Source: an uncultured bacterium
GTDB lineage: Bacteria; Bacillota; Clostridia; Lachnospirales; Lachnospiraceae
DNA: 36,857 bases
Assembly: GCA_905214875.1 (NCBI GenBank)
Contig: CAJMNR010000036.1
Location: 1-36,857 of the forward strand
Direction: 5' to 3'
Positions 6,965-15,804 of this stretch are shown in pieces. The notes below the pieces were generated by a model. That model had not been told where the DNA came from. It worked only from the letters and a program-made list of their open reading frames with translations, and did no database searches. The stretch's first letter is position 1; every line of letters begins with the position of its first letter. Both the position numbers and the translations under genes were made by a program.

Positions 6965-9511
6965 TTAGTCTTCACCGATTGCTTCTGTTTCAATGATAAA
7001 TTTAACTGTTCCGTCCATGTCTTTATTAATTCCAGTAAAGCTGTTATATTGTTGACCAGCTTTTACTGTTGCTGTTAATTTATCTTTGATCTTATCGAGG
7101 TTGTCATCAACTAAATCAGCAATTTTATTGATTGCCTTATCTTGGTACTCTTTTGTACCATCTTTCAAATCCGTTGTACCATCTTTTAATTTACCAACGC
7201 CATCTGCTAATTCTCCAGTAGCACTTTCTAATTTAGAAGTTCCATCGTATAAGCTGGATGTACCATCTTTAATTGTTGTCGTGCCATCATAAAGAGTTCC
7301 AGTTGCCGTATCTAATTTTCCTGTTGCATTATTTAATGCTTTAATAGAAATTGCTAACTTGCTTGCTCCACCGGCTACGCTTGCTACACCATCAGTATAC
7401 GTAATTAATCCAGTCTTTAATGTCGTTCCTCCAGCAGCAAGTTTATTTAAGCCATCTGTTAAGGAAGTAGCACCACTTGACGCTTTCACTACTGCATCAT
7501 TTAATTGAGAAGTAGCTGTCTTTAATGTCTTAGCAGCTGTATTTAATTTACCAAGACCGGTATCTAACTGGCTAGCTCCATCGGATAATGCCTTGATACC
7601 TTTCTGAAGGCCTTCCATACCAGTTGCTAAGCTTGCAGTACCATTCTTTAAGGCCGTTAATTGACTCTGTAATTCTTCACCCTTGAGCTGGTTATTCATC
7701 TTTTCTAACACTTTCAAAGCTCCATCTACCTGGCCAGCTACCGTTGCTTCAATCTTTGCCTTATTCTCAGTAAGTGCTACTTTATTCTTTACTGCATCTT
7801 TATATTGAGTAAGATAATCACCTGAAAGTTCTGGTAATTGTTCTAATTGTGCTAATGCTTCATTAACTGTATCAAGATTTGTAAGTACATATTCATAAGA
7901 AGGTAATGTCTTGGTATGTTCTTCTTCATCTTGTGCTTTTAAGATTGCTTTCACTGTTGCCTGCTTCGTTGCATCATTAGCAAGCGCTTTCTGATATCCT
8001 TCGTATGTAGTATATTGTGTAGCTACCTCTGTCTTTAAATCATTTACCTTAGTAACAAGCTGTTGTACGCCATCGTCCACATCATTAGCACCTGATGTTA
8101 ACAACTTACTAGCTTGAAGTGCTCCAGGATTTTTTCCTGTTTTATCTACCTTCGTAAATCCTTTAGCAAGGCTATCTGCGCCAGTCTTTAACTTACCTAC
8201 GCTGTCTGTCAAACCATCTTTTTGACCAATGCTGTTTTTCAATTCTGTTGTCTTTTTCGCTAATGTTTTAAGGCCATCGCTTAATGTCTTACTTCCTGTT
8301 TTGGCTGTATTTAAGCTACTAATCAGCGTCTCTGCACCTTTCGTTAAATCTTTGGATTTAGAATCAAGTGTTTTGGCACCTTTATCTAAAGTAGCAGCAC
8401 CTTTATTTAATTGTGTTACGCTGCTATTTAATAACGTTGTGCTTTCAGATAATTTCTTAGCACCACTATTTAATGTTCCAGAACCATCTTTCAACTGCTT
8501 AGCACCATCTAATAACTCTTTGGCACCATCCGTTAACTGTGTAGTTCCATCGGATAATGTTCCAACACCATCGTCTAAGTCACTAGAACCATCCACGATC
8601 TTCTGGAAGTTATCTTTCATTTCTTTAACCTTATCTTTTATTTCATCTAAGTCATTAAAGTTGTTTGTATCCACATCGTTGAATAAGTCATTTAAGACAA
8701 CGGATAATGTCATATTGATTGAGAAATCATTTACATCGGCTTCAACTTCCACATAATCAGGAATTTCTAAATCCTTGGTATATTCGCTGTCTAAATCAGA
8801 TAAGAGAGTATCTTCTAGCCCTGGAAGCGCAAGGCCTGCAACGATAATGTTCTTGCCATCGCTCATGATTTCTTTTCCGTTTGTAACCGTTACATTAGCA
8901 AACTTTTTGGCATCTAATACCGCTCCTGTCATAACTGCAAATGGCACATTGACCTCTTCTTGCTTTCCATTTACCTCAACCGTCTGTTTCTGCGTATTTA
9001 TATAGTCAAAACGCATCTTTACGTGTCCACTCTTTCCTGCAAGGTCAGCTGGTTCGATTTCTTTTCCATCTAATGTGTAGGTTACTTTTATATTAACAGG
9101 AAGGGTCTTGTCAGTCGTTCCTTGGTAATAGATATCATTTCCATTGGCAGACCAGCTTAGATTTTGTCCGTCTGCACTGAATTCTTCGTCCCCTTTGATG
9201 TTTTTAATATTCTGTAACTCACTGATATCTGATAGCGTACCGGCTGTCGTTCCATTCTTAAGCCAGTTGCTTACGGTAATCTCATTTACGGAGCCCTTGG
9301 CATCTGCCTTGACATATACGGTCTCTTCCTTTTCTTCTTTCCCATTTGCACTAGAAACAGCCTTTGTTTCTTCTGTTTTATTTTCCGTAGAAGTCGTTAC
9401 TGACTGTGCCTCAGTCGTCTCTGCATTCGATGTACTGCAGCTTGTTAAGCTTCCCACTGCTACTGTTGTTGCCGTACAAATAGCAGCGACCTTTTTATAT
9501 TTTCTCCTCAT
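6965..9511 (-). CDS. Lipoprotein with Leu-x-x-Gly heptad repeats, partner of the MMPL transporter
   Basis: 848 residues. An N-terminal export signal ends in the lipobox SLTSC, predicting lipid attachment at Cys25. A Glu/Thr-rich linker leads to a folded region (about 60-285). Two long blocks of x-x-x-Leu-x-x-Gly heptads, for example GAKELLDGAKQLKDG, lie at about 295-440 and 615-800, separated by a charged, glycine-poor helical region. Such heptads are known from the extracellular part of YhgE/Pip-type membrane proteins. Here no membrane helix is seen after the signal, so the protein is probably a lipid-tethered rod outside the cell. It follows the MMPL gene by 12 bases with GGAGGAG as ribosome site. 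Transport substrate and partner contacts are unknown; an adaptor role for the pump is inferred from the pairing. Confidence 0.8.
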   Translation of the reverse strand: MRRKYKKVAAICTATTVAVGSLTSCSTSNAETTEAQSVTTSTENKTEETKAVSSANGKEEKEETVYVKADAKGSVNEITVSNWLKNGTTAGTLSDISELQNIKNIKGDEEFSADGQNLSWSANGNDIYYQGTTDKTLPVNIKVTYTLDGKEIEPADLAGKSGHVKMRFDYINTQKQTVEVNGKQEEVNVPFAVMTGAVLDAKKFANVTVTNGKEIMSDGKNIIVAGLALPGLEDTLLSDLDSEYTKDLEIPDYVEVEADVNDFSINMTLSVVLNDLFNDVDTNNFNDLDEIKDKVKEMKDNFQKIVDGSSDLDDGVGTLSDGTTQLTDGAKELLDGAKQLKDGSGTLNSGAKKLSESTTLLNSSVTQLNKGAATLDKGAKTLDSKSKDLTKGAETLISSLNTAKTGSKTLSDGLKTLAKKTTELKNSIGQKDGLTDSVGKLKTGADSLAKGFTKVDKTGKNPGALQASKLLTSGANDVDDGVQQLVTKVNDLKTEVATQYTTYEGYQKALANDATKQATVKAILKAQDEEEHTKTLPSYEYVLTNLDTVNEALAQLEQLPELSGDYLTQYKDAVKNKVALTENKAKIEATVAGQVDGALKVLEKMNNQLKGEELQSQLTALKNGTASLATGMEGLQKGIKALSDGASQLDTGLGKLNTAAKTLKTATSQLNDAVVKASSGATSLTDGLNKLAAGGTTLKTGLITYTDGVASVAGGASKLAISIKALNNATGKLDTATGTLYDGTTTIKDGTSSLYDGTSKLESATGELADGVGKLKDGTTDLKDGTKEYQDKAINKIADLVDDNLDKIKDKLTATVKAGQQYNSFTGINKDMDGTVKFIIETEAIGED

Positions 9512-9523
9512 AATTTACTCCTC

Positions 9524-11641
9524 CTAACTAACCATATTTTGTTCGATTCCATCATTGTTCGTCTTTGATGCTGCGCCTTTATTGCGGAATCCCAAACTTG
9601 TGTGAATAATAACTTTATCCAGTAACATGAACATTGATGGCAGAACTAACAGCACGACTACCATACTGATCAAAGCACCTCTTGACATCAACGTACATAA
9701 GGAACTAATCATGTCGACATTGGAATAAATACCAACACCAAATGTTGCAGCGAAGAAACTTAATGCACTGACTACGATAGACTTAATGGATGTACTATGG
9801 GCAATCAGAACGGCTTCTTTCTTGCTTAAACCATTGTTACGCTCTTTCTTATATCTCGTCGTCATCAGGATTGCATAATCAACTGTCGCACCAAGTTGGA
9901 TTGTTCCGATTACGACGGATGCGATAAATGGAAGCTCCGTATTCGTGTAATATGGGATACCCATATTGATAAAGATTGCAAATTCAATGACCGCTACCAA
10001 AATGATTGGCAAACTAATGGACTTAAAGATAACAAAGATAATAACGAAGATAACGCCGATACTTACTGCACTTACTACCTTAAAGTCATTATCTGTAATC
10101 TTGATTAAGTCAACCGTACAAGGGGCCTCACCTACAAGCATGCCTGTGTCATCGTATTTTTTGATGATTTTATTTAACTCATCACACTGTTTTGTCATTT
10201 CTTCCGTTGCTGTCTTGTACTGGGAATTGACAAGAAGCATTTCCCATTGATCATTCTTTAAAATGTCTTTTATGGAATCTGGAATCATGCTCTCTGGCAA
10301 TCCAGGACCAATGACTGATTCAAGACCGAGCGTCCATTTAACACCATCCACACCGTTCATATCGTCAATCATCGCTCCAACATCCTTGGCAGAAAGTTTA
10401 CTGTTTACCAGAACCATGTGAGTTGCATTCATGTTGTAGTCCTTCTTTAACTCATCATTTGCTATGATACTTGGAAGGTCTTTTGGCAATGTCTCATCTA
10501 GGTTATAGTAAACATCTGTATTTCTTTCTCCATAGATTGCTGGGAAAAGTAATACTGCAAATAAAATTAAGAATACATAAAAATACTTAACTACAAATTT
10601 GGAGATTCCACCAAGCTCCGGAAGCAATGCTTTGTGGCTTGTTTTCTCCAACGCATTGTCAAAAATCAGTATCAAACTTGGTAAGACAGTAACACAACTG
10701 ATTACGCCAAGAACAACACCTTTTGCCATGACGATACCAAGATCCATACCTAATGTAAAACTCATAAAGCAAAGGGCGATAAACCCTGCAACTGTCGTAA
10801 TGGAACTACCAACTACACTTGTAAACGTGTTGCTGATCGCATGGGACATTGCACGTTCCTTGTCCCCGTTATATTTTTGTTTTTCTTCTTCGTAACTGTG
10901 CCACAAGAAAATTGAATAATCCATTGTAACACCTAACTGAAGTACTGCACTTAATGCTTTCGTTATGTAAGAAACTTCTCCCAAGAAATAATTCGACCCT
11001 AAATTATATAGGATAGCCATTCCGATACTCACCAAAAAAAAGATTGGTGCTAAGAAGGAATCCATTGTCAATCCTAAAACGATACAAGAAAGGATGACTG
11101 CGATACAAACATAGATTGGTTGCTCTCTATTCGTAAGGTCCTTTGTATCTGTAACAACTGCGCTCATTCCGCTTAAGAAACACTGTTCACCTGCAAAACT
11201 ACGAATCTTAGATATTGCACTCATTGTTTCATCGGCTGATGTCGTCGAGTCAAAGATAATTGCCATCAAGGTAGAATCCTCTGTATTAAATTCTTTATAC
11301 AGCTTATCTGGCAACACATTTTTAGGAATACTTAAATCGGCAATGCTGTTATACCATACTACTTTCTTTACATGGTCAACACCTTCGATTTTTTCTTTTA
11401 GCTTAGCTACATCTTTGTCTTCCATCCCTTCGACGACACACATTGAAAATGCTCCAGTTCCAAATTGTTCCGTCAGTATGTCTTGGCCAACCATTGTTTC
11501 GATGTCTCCTGGTAAATACGATAAGATATCATAATTTACTCTCGTAGCCACCATACCAATGACCGATGGGATTAACAACAAAATGCTGACGATGAATATA
11601 ATCCATCTGCTTTTTACTACTGCTTTCCCAAACTTTATCAT
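9524..11641 (-). CDS. MMPL/RND-family transporter
   Basis: 705 residues, two similar halves each with one N-terminal helix, an extracellular loop domain and a bundle of five to six membrane helices (about 170-340 and 515-685), matching two MMPL (PF03176-like) domains. The conserved Asp-containing helix segments GVTMDYSIFLWHS and GATVDYAILMTTR are the usual proton-relay positions of RND pumps. MMPL proteins export lipids or hydrophobic drugs. The length is close to that of small Firmicutes members. First gene of an operon with the heptad lipoprotein, opposite a TetR gene whose operators cover its promoter, so repression relieved by a ligand is likely. The substrate is not deducible. Confidence 0.88.
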   Translation of the reverse strand: MIKFGKAVVKSRWIIFIVSILLLIPSVIGMVATRVNYDILSYLPGDIETMVGQDILTEQFGTGAFSMCVVEGMEDKDVAKLKEKIEGVDHVKKVVWYNSIADLSIPKNVLPDKLYKEFNTEDSTLMAIIFDSTTSADETMSAISKIRSFAGEQCFLSGMSAVVTDTKDLTNREQPIYVCIAVILSCIVLGLTMDSFLAPIFFLVSIGMAILYNLGSNYFLGEVSYITKALSAVLQLGVTMDYSIFLWHSYEEEKQKYNGDKERAMSHAISNTFTSVVGSSITTVAGFIALCFMSFTLGMDLGIVMAKGVVLGVISCVTVLPSLILIFDNALEKTSHKALLPELGGISKFVVKYFYVFLILFAVLLFPAIYGERNTDVYYNLDETLPKDLPSIIANDELKKDYNMNATHMVLVNSKLSAKDVGAMIDDMNGVDGVKWTLGLESVIGPGLPESMIPDSIKDILKNDQWEMLLVNSQYKTATEEMTKQCDELNKIIKKYDDTGMLVGEAPCTVDLIKITDNDFKVVSAVSIGVIFVIIFVIFKSISLPIILVAVIEFAIFINMGIPYYTNTELPFIASVVIGTIQLGATVDYAILMTTRYKKERNNGLSKKEAVLIAHSTSIKSIVVSALSFFAATFGVGIYSNVDMISSLCTLMSRGALISMVVVLLVLPSMFMLLDKVIIHTSLGFRNKGAASKTNNDGIEQNMVS

Positions 11642-11754
11642 TTTTTCTCCTCCCTATTATGTAATTGAAAAAAACACGCAATACGCGTTTTCTCACACAC
11701 GCGACAATTACAAACTTCATACATGATATTTGTCTCTTAATCGCGTAAATTCAT

Positions 11755-11818
11755 AATTGACCAACGGTCATTTTATATGATATGATTGTTATAACATAAA
11801 AGTGACCGTTGGTCAATT
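11755..11818. promoter_or_regulatory. Symmetric divergent promoter with two TetR-type operators
   Basis: Two perfectly complementary 16-base arms (11755-11770 and 11803-11818) each contain a palindrome, TGACC-AAC-GGTCA and TGACC-GTT-GGTCA, with centres 45 bases apart. Each operator holds a -35. Plus strand: TTGACC (11757-11762), 18 bases, TATGAT (11781-11786), towards tetR. Minus strand: TTGACC (11816-11811), 17 bases, TATAAC (11793-11788), towards the MMPL gene. The promoters overlap fully, so repressor binding should shut both sides and polymerases should compete. Confidence 0.8.
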
Positions 11819-11893
11819 AATTTACATAAATTTAAGATTTTTGTAAACAAAGTATAAATTTTACTTTTTATTCTTTTTAAAGGAGGCACATCC

Positions 11894-12529
11894 ATGGGCA
11901 AATTAGACATCAATAAAAAGCTAAAACACGACTCCTTGCTTAACACTGCATTTGACTTGTTTATCTCCAAAGGGATCAATAAGACTTCGATTTCGGAGAT
12001 TGTAGAATCTGCTGGTGTCGCAAAGGGAACCTTTTACCTATACTTTAAAGATAAATATGATTTACGTAACAAGCTGATTTCACATAAATCCAGTGAATTA
12101 TTTGAAGCTGCCAATAATGCACTTATGGAATCTGGAATTACCGATTTTGAAGAATCTATAATCTTCATCATCAACCATATCGTAGATGACTTAGAGCGTG
12201 ACCAGTCTCTGCTTACGTTTATTTCAAAAAACCTTAGTTGGGGAATCTTTAAGAATGCTTTGATTACTCCAAGCGAAAATGACATCGACTTCTATAATGT
12301 GTATATTCAGATGCTGAAGGATTCTCCTTATACCTTTGAAAATCCTGAAATTCTCATCTTTATGATTGTCGAGCTTGTTAGTTCCACAGTCTATAGTGCG
12401 ATTCTCTACAAGGAACCGGTGTCACTTACCGAATTGAAACCATATTTATATACGACGATTCGTCAAATGATACGACAACAGCAAAAAGATCCAGTTTCAG
12501 TTGAGAAGCTGGAATGTAAGGAAGATTAG
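11894..12529 (+). CDS. TetR-family transcriptional regulator
   Basis: 211 residues. The N-terminal helix-turn-helix spans about residues 12-60 (SISEIVESAGVAKGTFYLYFKDK, shown by TSISEIVESAG and GTFYLYF), the classic TetR signature; the rest is an all-helical ligand-binding and dimerisation domain with no recognisable ligand motif. Ribosome site AAAGGAGG precedes ATG 11894. It is divergent from the MMPL operon and has two TGACC-N3-GGTCA palindromes in the shared promoter, so it most likely represses both the pump and itself. The methyltransferase gene begins 14 bases after its stop and is probably co-transcribed. Confidence 0.9.
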   Translation: MGKLDINKKLKHDSLLNTAFDLFISKGINKTSISEIVESAGVAKGTFYLYFKDKYDLRNKLISHKSSELFEAANNALMESGITDFEESIIFIINHIVDDLERDQSLLTFISKNLSWGIFKNALITPSENDIDFYNVYIQMLKDSPYTFENPEILIFMIVELVSSTVYSAILYKEPVSLTELKPYLYTTIRQMIRQQQKDPVSVEKLECKED

Positions 12530-12543
12530 AAGGGATTCTTACT

Positions 12544-13137
12544 ATGGAACACTTGTTAAATATACAAACAGAGGAAATCCAAAAAGATGGAAAAGATACG
12601 TACTATAACCACCGCTATGAACCCACGCCTTATGAGATTCTAGATGAGTTCTTTGATCAATATCCACTCCAAGCAGAGGACCATTTTGTAGATTATGGCT
12701 GTGGGCTTGGTCGTGTTCTGTTTTATCTAAATCATCGCTTTCATTGCAAAGTAACCGGAATTGAATATAACGAAGACTATTATAAGAAAAGTTTAGAGAA
12801 TTTGAAGAATTATAAAGGGATGCACAAGGAAAACCTCTCCTTTTACCATAGCGGAGCCGAAGACTACGTCGTAGAAGACAGCCAGAACATCTTTTATTTT
12901 TTCAATCCATTTTCCATTGAAATCTTTATGCACACACTCGGAAGAATTCAAGACTCTTTGGCTAGGTCGCCTCGTAAAATAACCCTAATTATGTATTATC
13001 CGGACAGTGAATACTTATATTACCTTGAAAACTATACCGATTTCACATTCAAGCAAAGCATCCCCGTATATGCCCTGCACCGAAAAGACGACCGCGAATC
13101 CTTCGTCATTTGGACATGGAGTGAGCCTAAATACTAG
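12544..13137 (+). CDS. Class I SAM-dependent methyltransferase
   Basis: 197 residues. The SAM-binding motif I is DHFVDYGCGLGRVLFYL (46-62), followed by a motif II acidic residue in TGIEYN. The region after strand 4 reads FYFFNPFS rather than the NPPY of nucleic-acid adenine or glutamine methylases, so the acceptor is unclear. Cytosolic and short, with only a minimal Rossmann core. It lies 14 bases downstream of tetR and shares a terminator with the convergent HD-domain gene. A link to the MMPL pump is possible from its location only. Confidence 0.75.
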   Translation: MEHLLNIQTEEIQKDGKDTYYNHRYEPTPYEILDEFFDQYPLQAEDHFVDYGCGLGRVLFYLNHRFHCKVTGIEYNEDYYKKSLENLKNYKGMHKENLSFYHSGAEDYVVEDSQNIFYFFNPFSIEIFMHTLGRIQDSLARSPRKITLIMYYPDSEYLYYLENYTDFTFKQSIPVYALHRKDDRESFVIWTWSEPKY

Positions 13138-13146
13138 CAACAACAC

Positions 13147-13186
13147 AAAAGACTAGGAAAGCGTATGCACGCTTTCCTAGTCTTTT
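13147..13186. terminator. Bidirectional terminator with an 18-base perfect stem
   Basis: AAAAGACTAGGAAAGCGT (13147-13164) pairs perfectly with 13169-13186 around the loop ATGC, with A and T runs at both ends. It serves the methyltransferase gene (plus) and the HD-domain gene (minus). The TAG stop of the latter (13179-13177) lies inside the stem. Confidence 0.92.
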
Positions 13187-13791
13187 AATTTGTTTGCCAT
13201 TTTATAAAATAGCCTTATGGCTTTCTCTTCTTCAGATGCAATCGCATTGGTTCTTCCCATTCTGTCGCACCAGCCTAGTAAGGCAACATCTTCAATGTTT
13301 GTTTCCTTCACCATTGCCTTTGGCATGCCATGGGGTAGACTCTTGATGATATAGAGGATATGCATATGATAACGCACCAATCCAACAATATATGCAATCT
13401 CCTCCTCATCATCAATAAATTCTTCCAAAAACTCCTTTGCCAAATGTTCACCCACTTCATCATGACCATAAGACGTAAGCCTTCCATGACGCATTCTCGT
13501 CGTTTCTGGTTTTCCAATGTCATGTAAGAAACTTGCCCACATAAACCAGTCAGGATGGGTGCTTCTTTCTCTTACTTTTGCCGCCTCATCAACAACCATC
13601 AACGTATGAATCCAGGCATTCCCCTCTGGGTGGTATTTGGGTGACTGCTCGGTCTTAGACAACAGATATAACATACGATACGGCGGATTCTGAAATATTT
13701 CCTCCGACAGCAATGTATTCAGATATTCACTAGGCTTCTCATCCTTAAGAAGGTGTTGATTGATTGTTGCAAACAGTTCTGTTTTTGTCAT
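13177..13791 (-). CDS. HD-domain phosphohydrolase-like protein
   Basis: 204 residues. The HD-fold metal ligands are visible: His in GNAWIHTLMVV (about 62), His-Asp in FLHDIGK (89-90), and a further Asp in WCDRMG. The GNAWIHTL...FLHDIGKP layout resembles the HD part of bacterial CCA-adding tRNA nucleotidyltransferases, but the nucleotidyltransferase domain is absent, so it is a stand-alone HD protein, probably a nucleotide or phosphate-ester hydrolase. ATG 13791 with AAGGA upstream lies inside the 3' end of the GH2 gene (47-base overlap), implying translational coupling. Substrate unknown. Confidence 0.8.
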   Translation of the reverse strand: MTKTELFATINQHLLKDEKPSEYLNTLLSEEIFQNPPYRMLYLLSKTEQSPKYHPEGNAWIHTLMVVDEAAKVRERSTHPDWFMWASFLHDIGKPETTRMRHGRLTSYGHDEVGEHLAKEFLEEFIDDEEEIAYIVGLVRYHMHILYIIKSLPHGMPKAMVKETNIEDVALLGWCDRMGRTNAIASEEEKAIRLFYKMANKLKD

Positions 13792-15619
13792 TTATAATGT
13801 CCTTCCGTAATTTCTTGTACTTTCTATCATAGGTCATAAGTCCATTGACTTCTTCTTCTACATCACTTAGCTGGGTATATACGCTAGCACTAAGCCCTTT
13901 CTTTTTCAAAGCCTCGATCTTTTTGTTGTAAAGCTTATGATACGCTTTGGTAAATTCCAGCCTGCTTGCATAGGAACGATATCCAAAGGCATCCTCCGAA
14001 TAGGTATGTCCATAGATATGACAGGCATAGCCGCCGAATTCCGACAATACATACGGACGTTTATCCCGTCTTACACGAAGTGGCCAGAAATAATTATGCT
14101 CACTCCTGATGTCTCCTGCCTTTTGATCGAACCAGCCGCTTGCATGGTCCACCAACCTCGTCTTATCAATCTTCTTAATGATCTTGCTAAGCTCTGTACT
14201 ATCAAACTGCCCCCAACCTTCATTAAACAATACCCACATAACGATACTAGGAACATTTCGAAGATGCCGAACTGTGTCTAAGCACTCCTTCTTCCATTCC
14301 GCTCTTCCACGCTTTTCTTTTCGACTGAAATACCAGTATTTATTGTCCTTTACATGCCTTCCAAGCCCTGGACATATGCCGACTAAATAGCAGACACGTA
14401 CTAAGTCGTAACTATCTCCTCCGTTGACCATATCCTGCCACACAAGCATTCCAAGCTTATCACAGTGGTAATACCAGCGTAGCGGTTCCACCTTAACATG
14501 CTTTCTTATCATGTTGTATCCAAGCTCTTTCATGGATATGATATCATGAAGGAATGCGGCATCATTTGCCGGTGTATACAAACCATCTGGATAATATCCC
14601 TGATCCAATACTCCTTTTTGATAATAAGGACGGTTATTCAAATACAGGCAAGGATGTCTGTTTTTATCAAGCCCAATGCTAATTTTGCGCATGGCAAAAT
14701 AACTGTCTACCGTATCCTTTCCTACCGTGATTGTCATTGTATAAAGATAAGGACGTTCCGGGCTCCAGCTTTCCATATCGGCATCTGCTGTCTCTACCGA
14801 TAAAACGACGCCCTTCGCCTCACCGTCATAATGCACGATGGCACTTCCATTTTTATAAATGCTGATTGTCATCTGTTGAGGCTCGTCCTTTTTTGCGCCT
14901 TTTAGTATTGGCTTTATGGCAATGGACTTCTTATCATATTTTGGCGTTATGATCAAAGATTCAATATACGTTTCCGGCACCCACTCATACCAAACCGTCT
15001 GCCAGATTCCACTCTGCGGTGTATAGAACATGCCTCCATGGATTAGTTTCTGTTTTCCTCTGGCGTGATAGCTTGTATCAGTGTCATCCGTAACCCGCAC
15101 TAAAAGTTCATTTTCTCCAACTTGGATGTGGTCTGTAATATCTACTGAAAATGGCAAATATCCGCCTGTATGCTTTTTCAACATACATCCATTCACATAG
15201 ACCGTCGCCCTTTGATCTACTGCTCCAAAATGTAATAGAATCCTCTTTTTTTCAGGCTTTTCCTTGATATTGATATATCTGCGATACCATAGATATTCTC
15301 TTGGAAGTAAAAGACGTCTTACGGTAGACAATTCACTTTCTGGAGAAAATGGGACAAGGATCTTGCCTTGAAATTTCTTTGGTCTTTCCCTCTCCTTCTG
15401 AATGGAATAATCCCAGAATCCATTTAAAACTCTATAATTGCTTCGCACCATCTGGGGTCTTGGGTATTCATCTAACGGACACAACGTATCATAAGATGAG
15501 TTCTCTACAGCTTCATCTATTTGTTTTTTTAGAGCCTCTCCCCAAACCGTATACAGGGTATTCCTATTTTCCTTGTTTTTTCGTCTTCGCAAAGAACGAA
15601 CTGTTCCAATCATAGTCAT
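13745..15619 (-). CDS. Glycoside hydrolase family 2 enzyme
   Basis: 624 residues, no signal peptide, so cytosolic. Domain order is that of GH2: jelly-roll sugar-binding domain (about 60-215), Ig-like domain (about 216-312), and TIM barrel (about 313-600). The acid/base is Glu467 in LFNEGWGQF and the nucleophile Glu527 in VLSEFGGY. WYRRYINI, LHFGAVD and TGGYLPFSVDIT are typical of the first domain. Family members include beta-galactosidases, glucuronidases and mannosidases; motifs alone do not choose among them. It is shorter than LacZ (about 1,000) and lacks its C-terminal domains. ATG 15619 has TAGGTGA upstream; ATG 15613 is an alternative. The last 47 bases overlap the HD gene. Confidence 0.87.
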   Translation of the reverse strand: MTMIGTVRSLRRRKNKENRNTLYTVWGEALKKQIDEAVENSSYDTLCPLDEYPRPQMVRSNYRVLNGFWDYSIQKERERPKKFQGKILVPFSPESELSTVRRLLLPREYLWYRRYINIKEKPEKKRILLHFGAVDQRATVYVNGCMLKKHTGGYLPFSVDITDHIQVGENELLVRVTDDTDTSYHARGKQKLIHGGMFYTPQSGIWQTVWYEWVPETYIESLIITPKYDKKSIAIKPILKGAKKDEPQQMTISIYKNGSAIVHYDGEAKGVVLSVETADADMESWSPERPYLYTMTITVGKDTVDSYFAMRKISIGLDKNRHPCLYLNNRPYYQKGVLDQGYYPDGLYTPANDAAFLHDIISMKELGYNMIRKHVKVEPLRWYYHCDKLGMLVWQDMVNGGDSYDLVRVCYLVGICPGLGRHVKDNKYWYFSRKEKRGRAEWKKECLDTVRHLRNVPSIVMWVLFNEGWGQFDSTELSKIIKKIDKTRLVDHASGWFDQKAGDIRSEHNYFWPLRVRRDKRPYVLSEFGGYACHIYGHTYSEDAFGYRSYASRLEFTKAYHKLYNKKIEALKKKGLSASVYTQLSDVEEEVNGLMTYDRKYKKLRKDIINDKNRTVCNNQSTPS

Positions 15620-15750
15620 GTTCTCACCTACTTTTACTCAAAATTACTTTTATTCCATATTATATGATTATCTTTGACATATTATTATAGGTGTTTTAAT
15701 CGTTAGTGGACTTCTCGCAAAAGAAATTTTCTATAAATAAAAAAAGCAAC

Positions 15751-15792
15751 AAAAAAACAGGCATAGAAACCATAACGTTTCCTATGCCTGTA
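15751..15792 (-). terminator. Terminator of serS
   Basis: On the minus strand, ACAGGCATAG-g-AAAC pairs with GTTT-CTATGCCTGT around GTTATG with one bulged G, followed by seven T residues. It lies 13 bases beyond the serS stop. Confidence 0.9.
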
Positions 15793-15804
15793 CATAAGTT
15801 GCTA

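Noticed and set aside
8229..8756. Long open frames on the plus strand opposite the heptad lipoprotein, and similar ones opposite the Big_2 gene
   Set aside because: They mirror repetitive coding sequence, have no ribosome sites, and their protein sequences are biased and unlike any family. They are antisense shadows.
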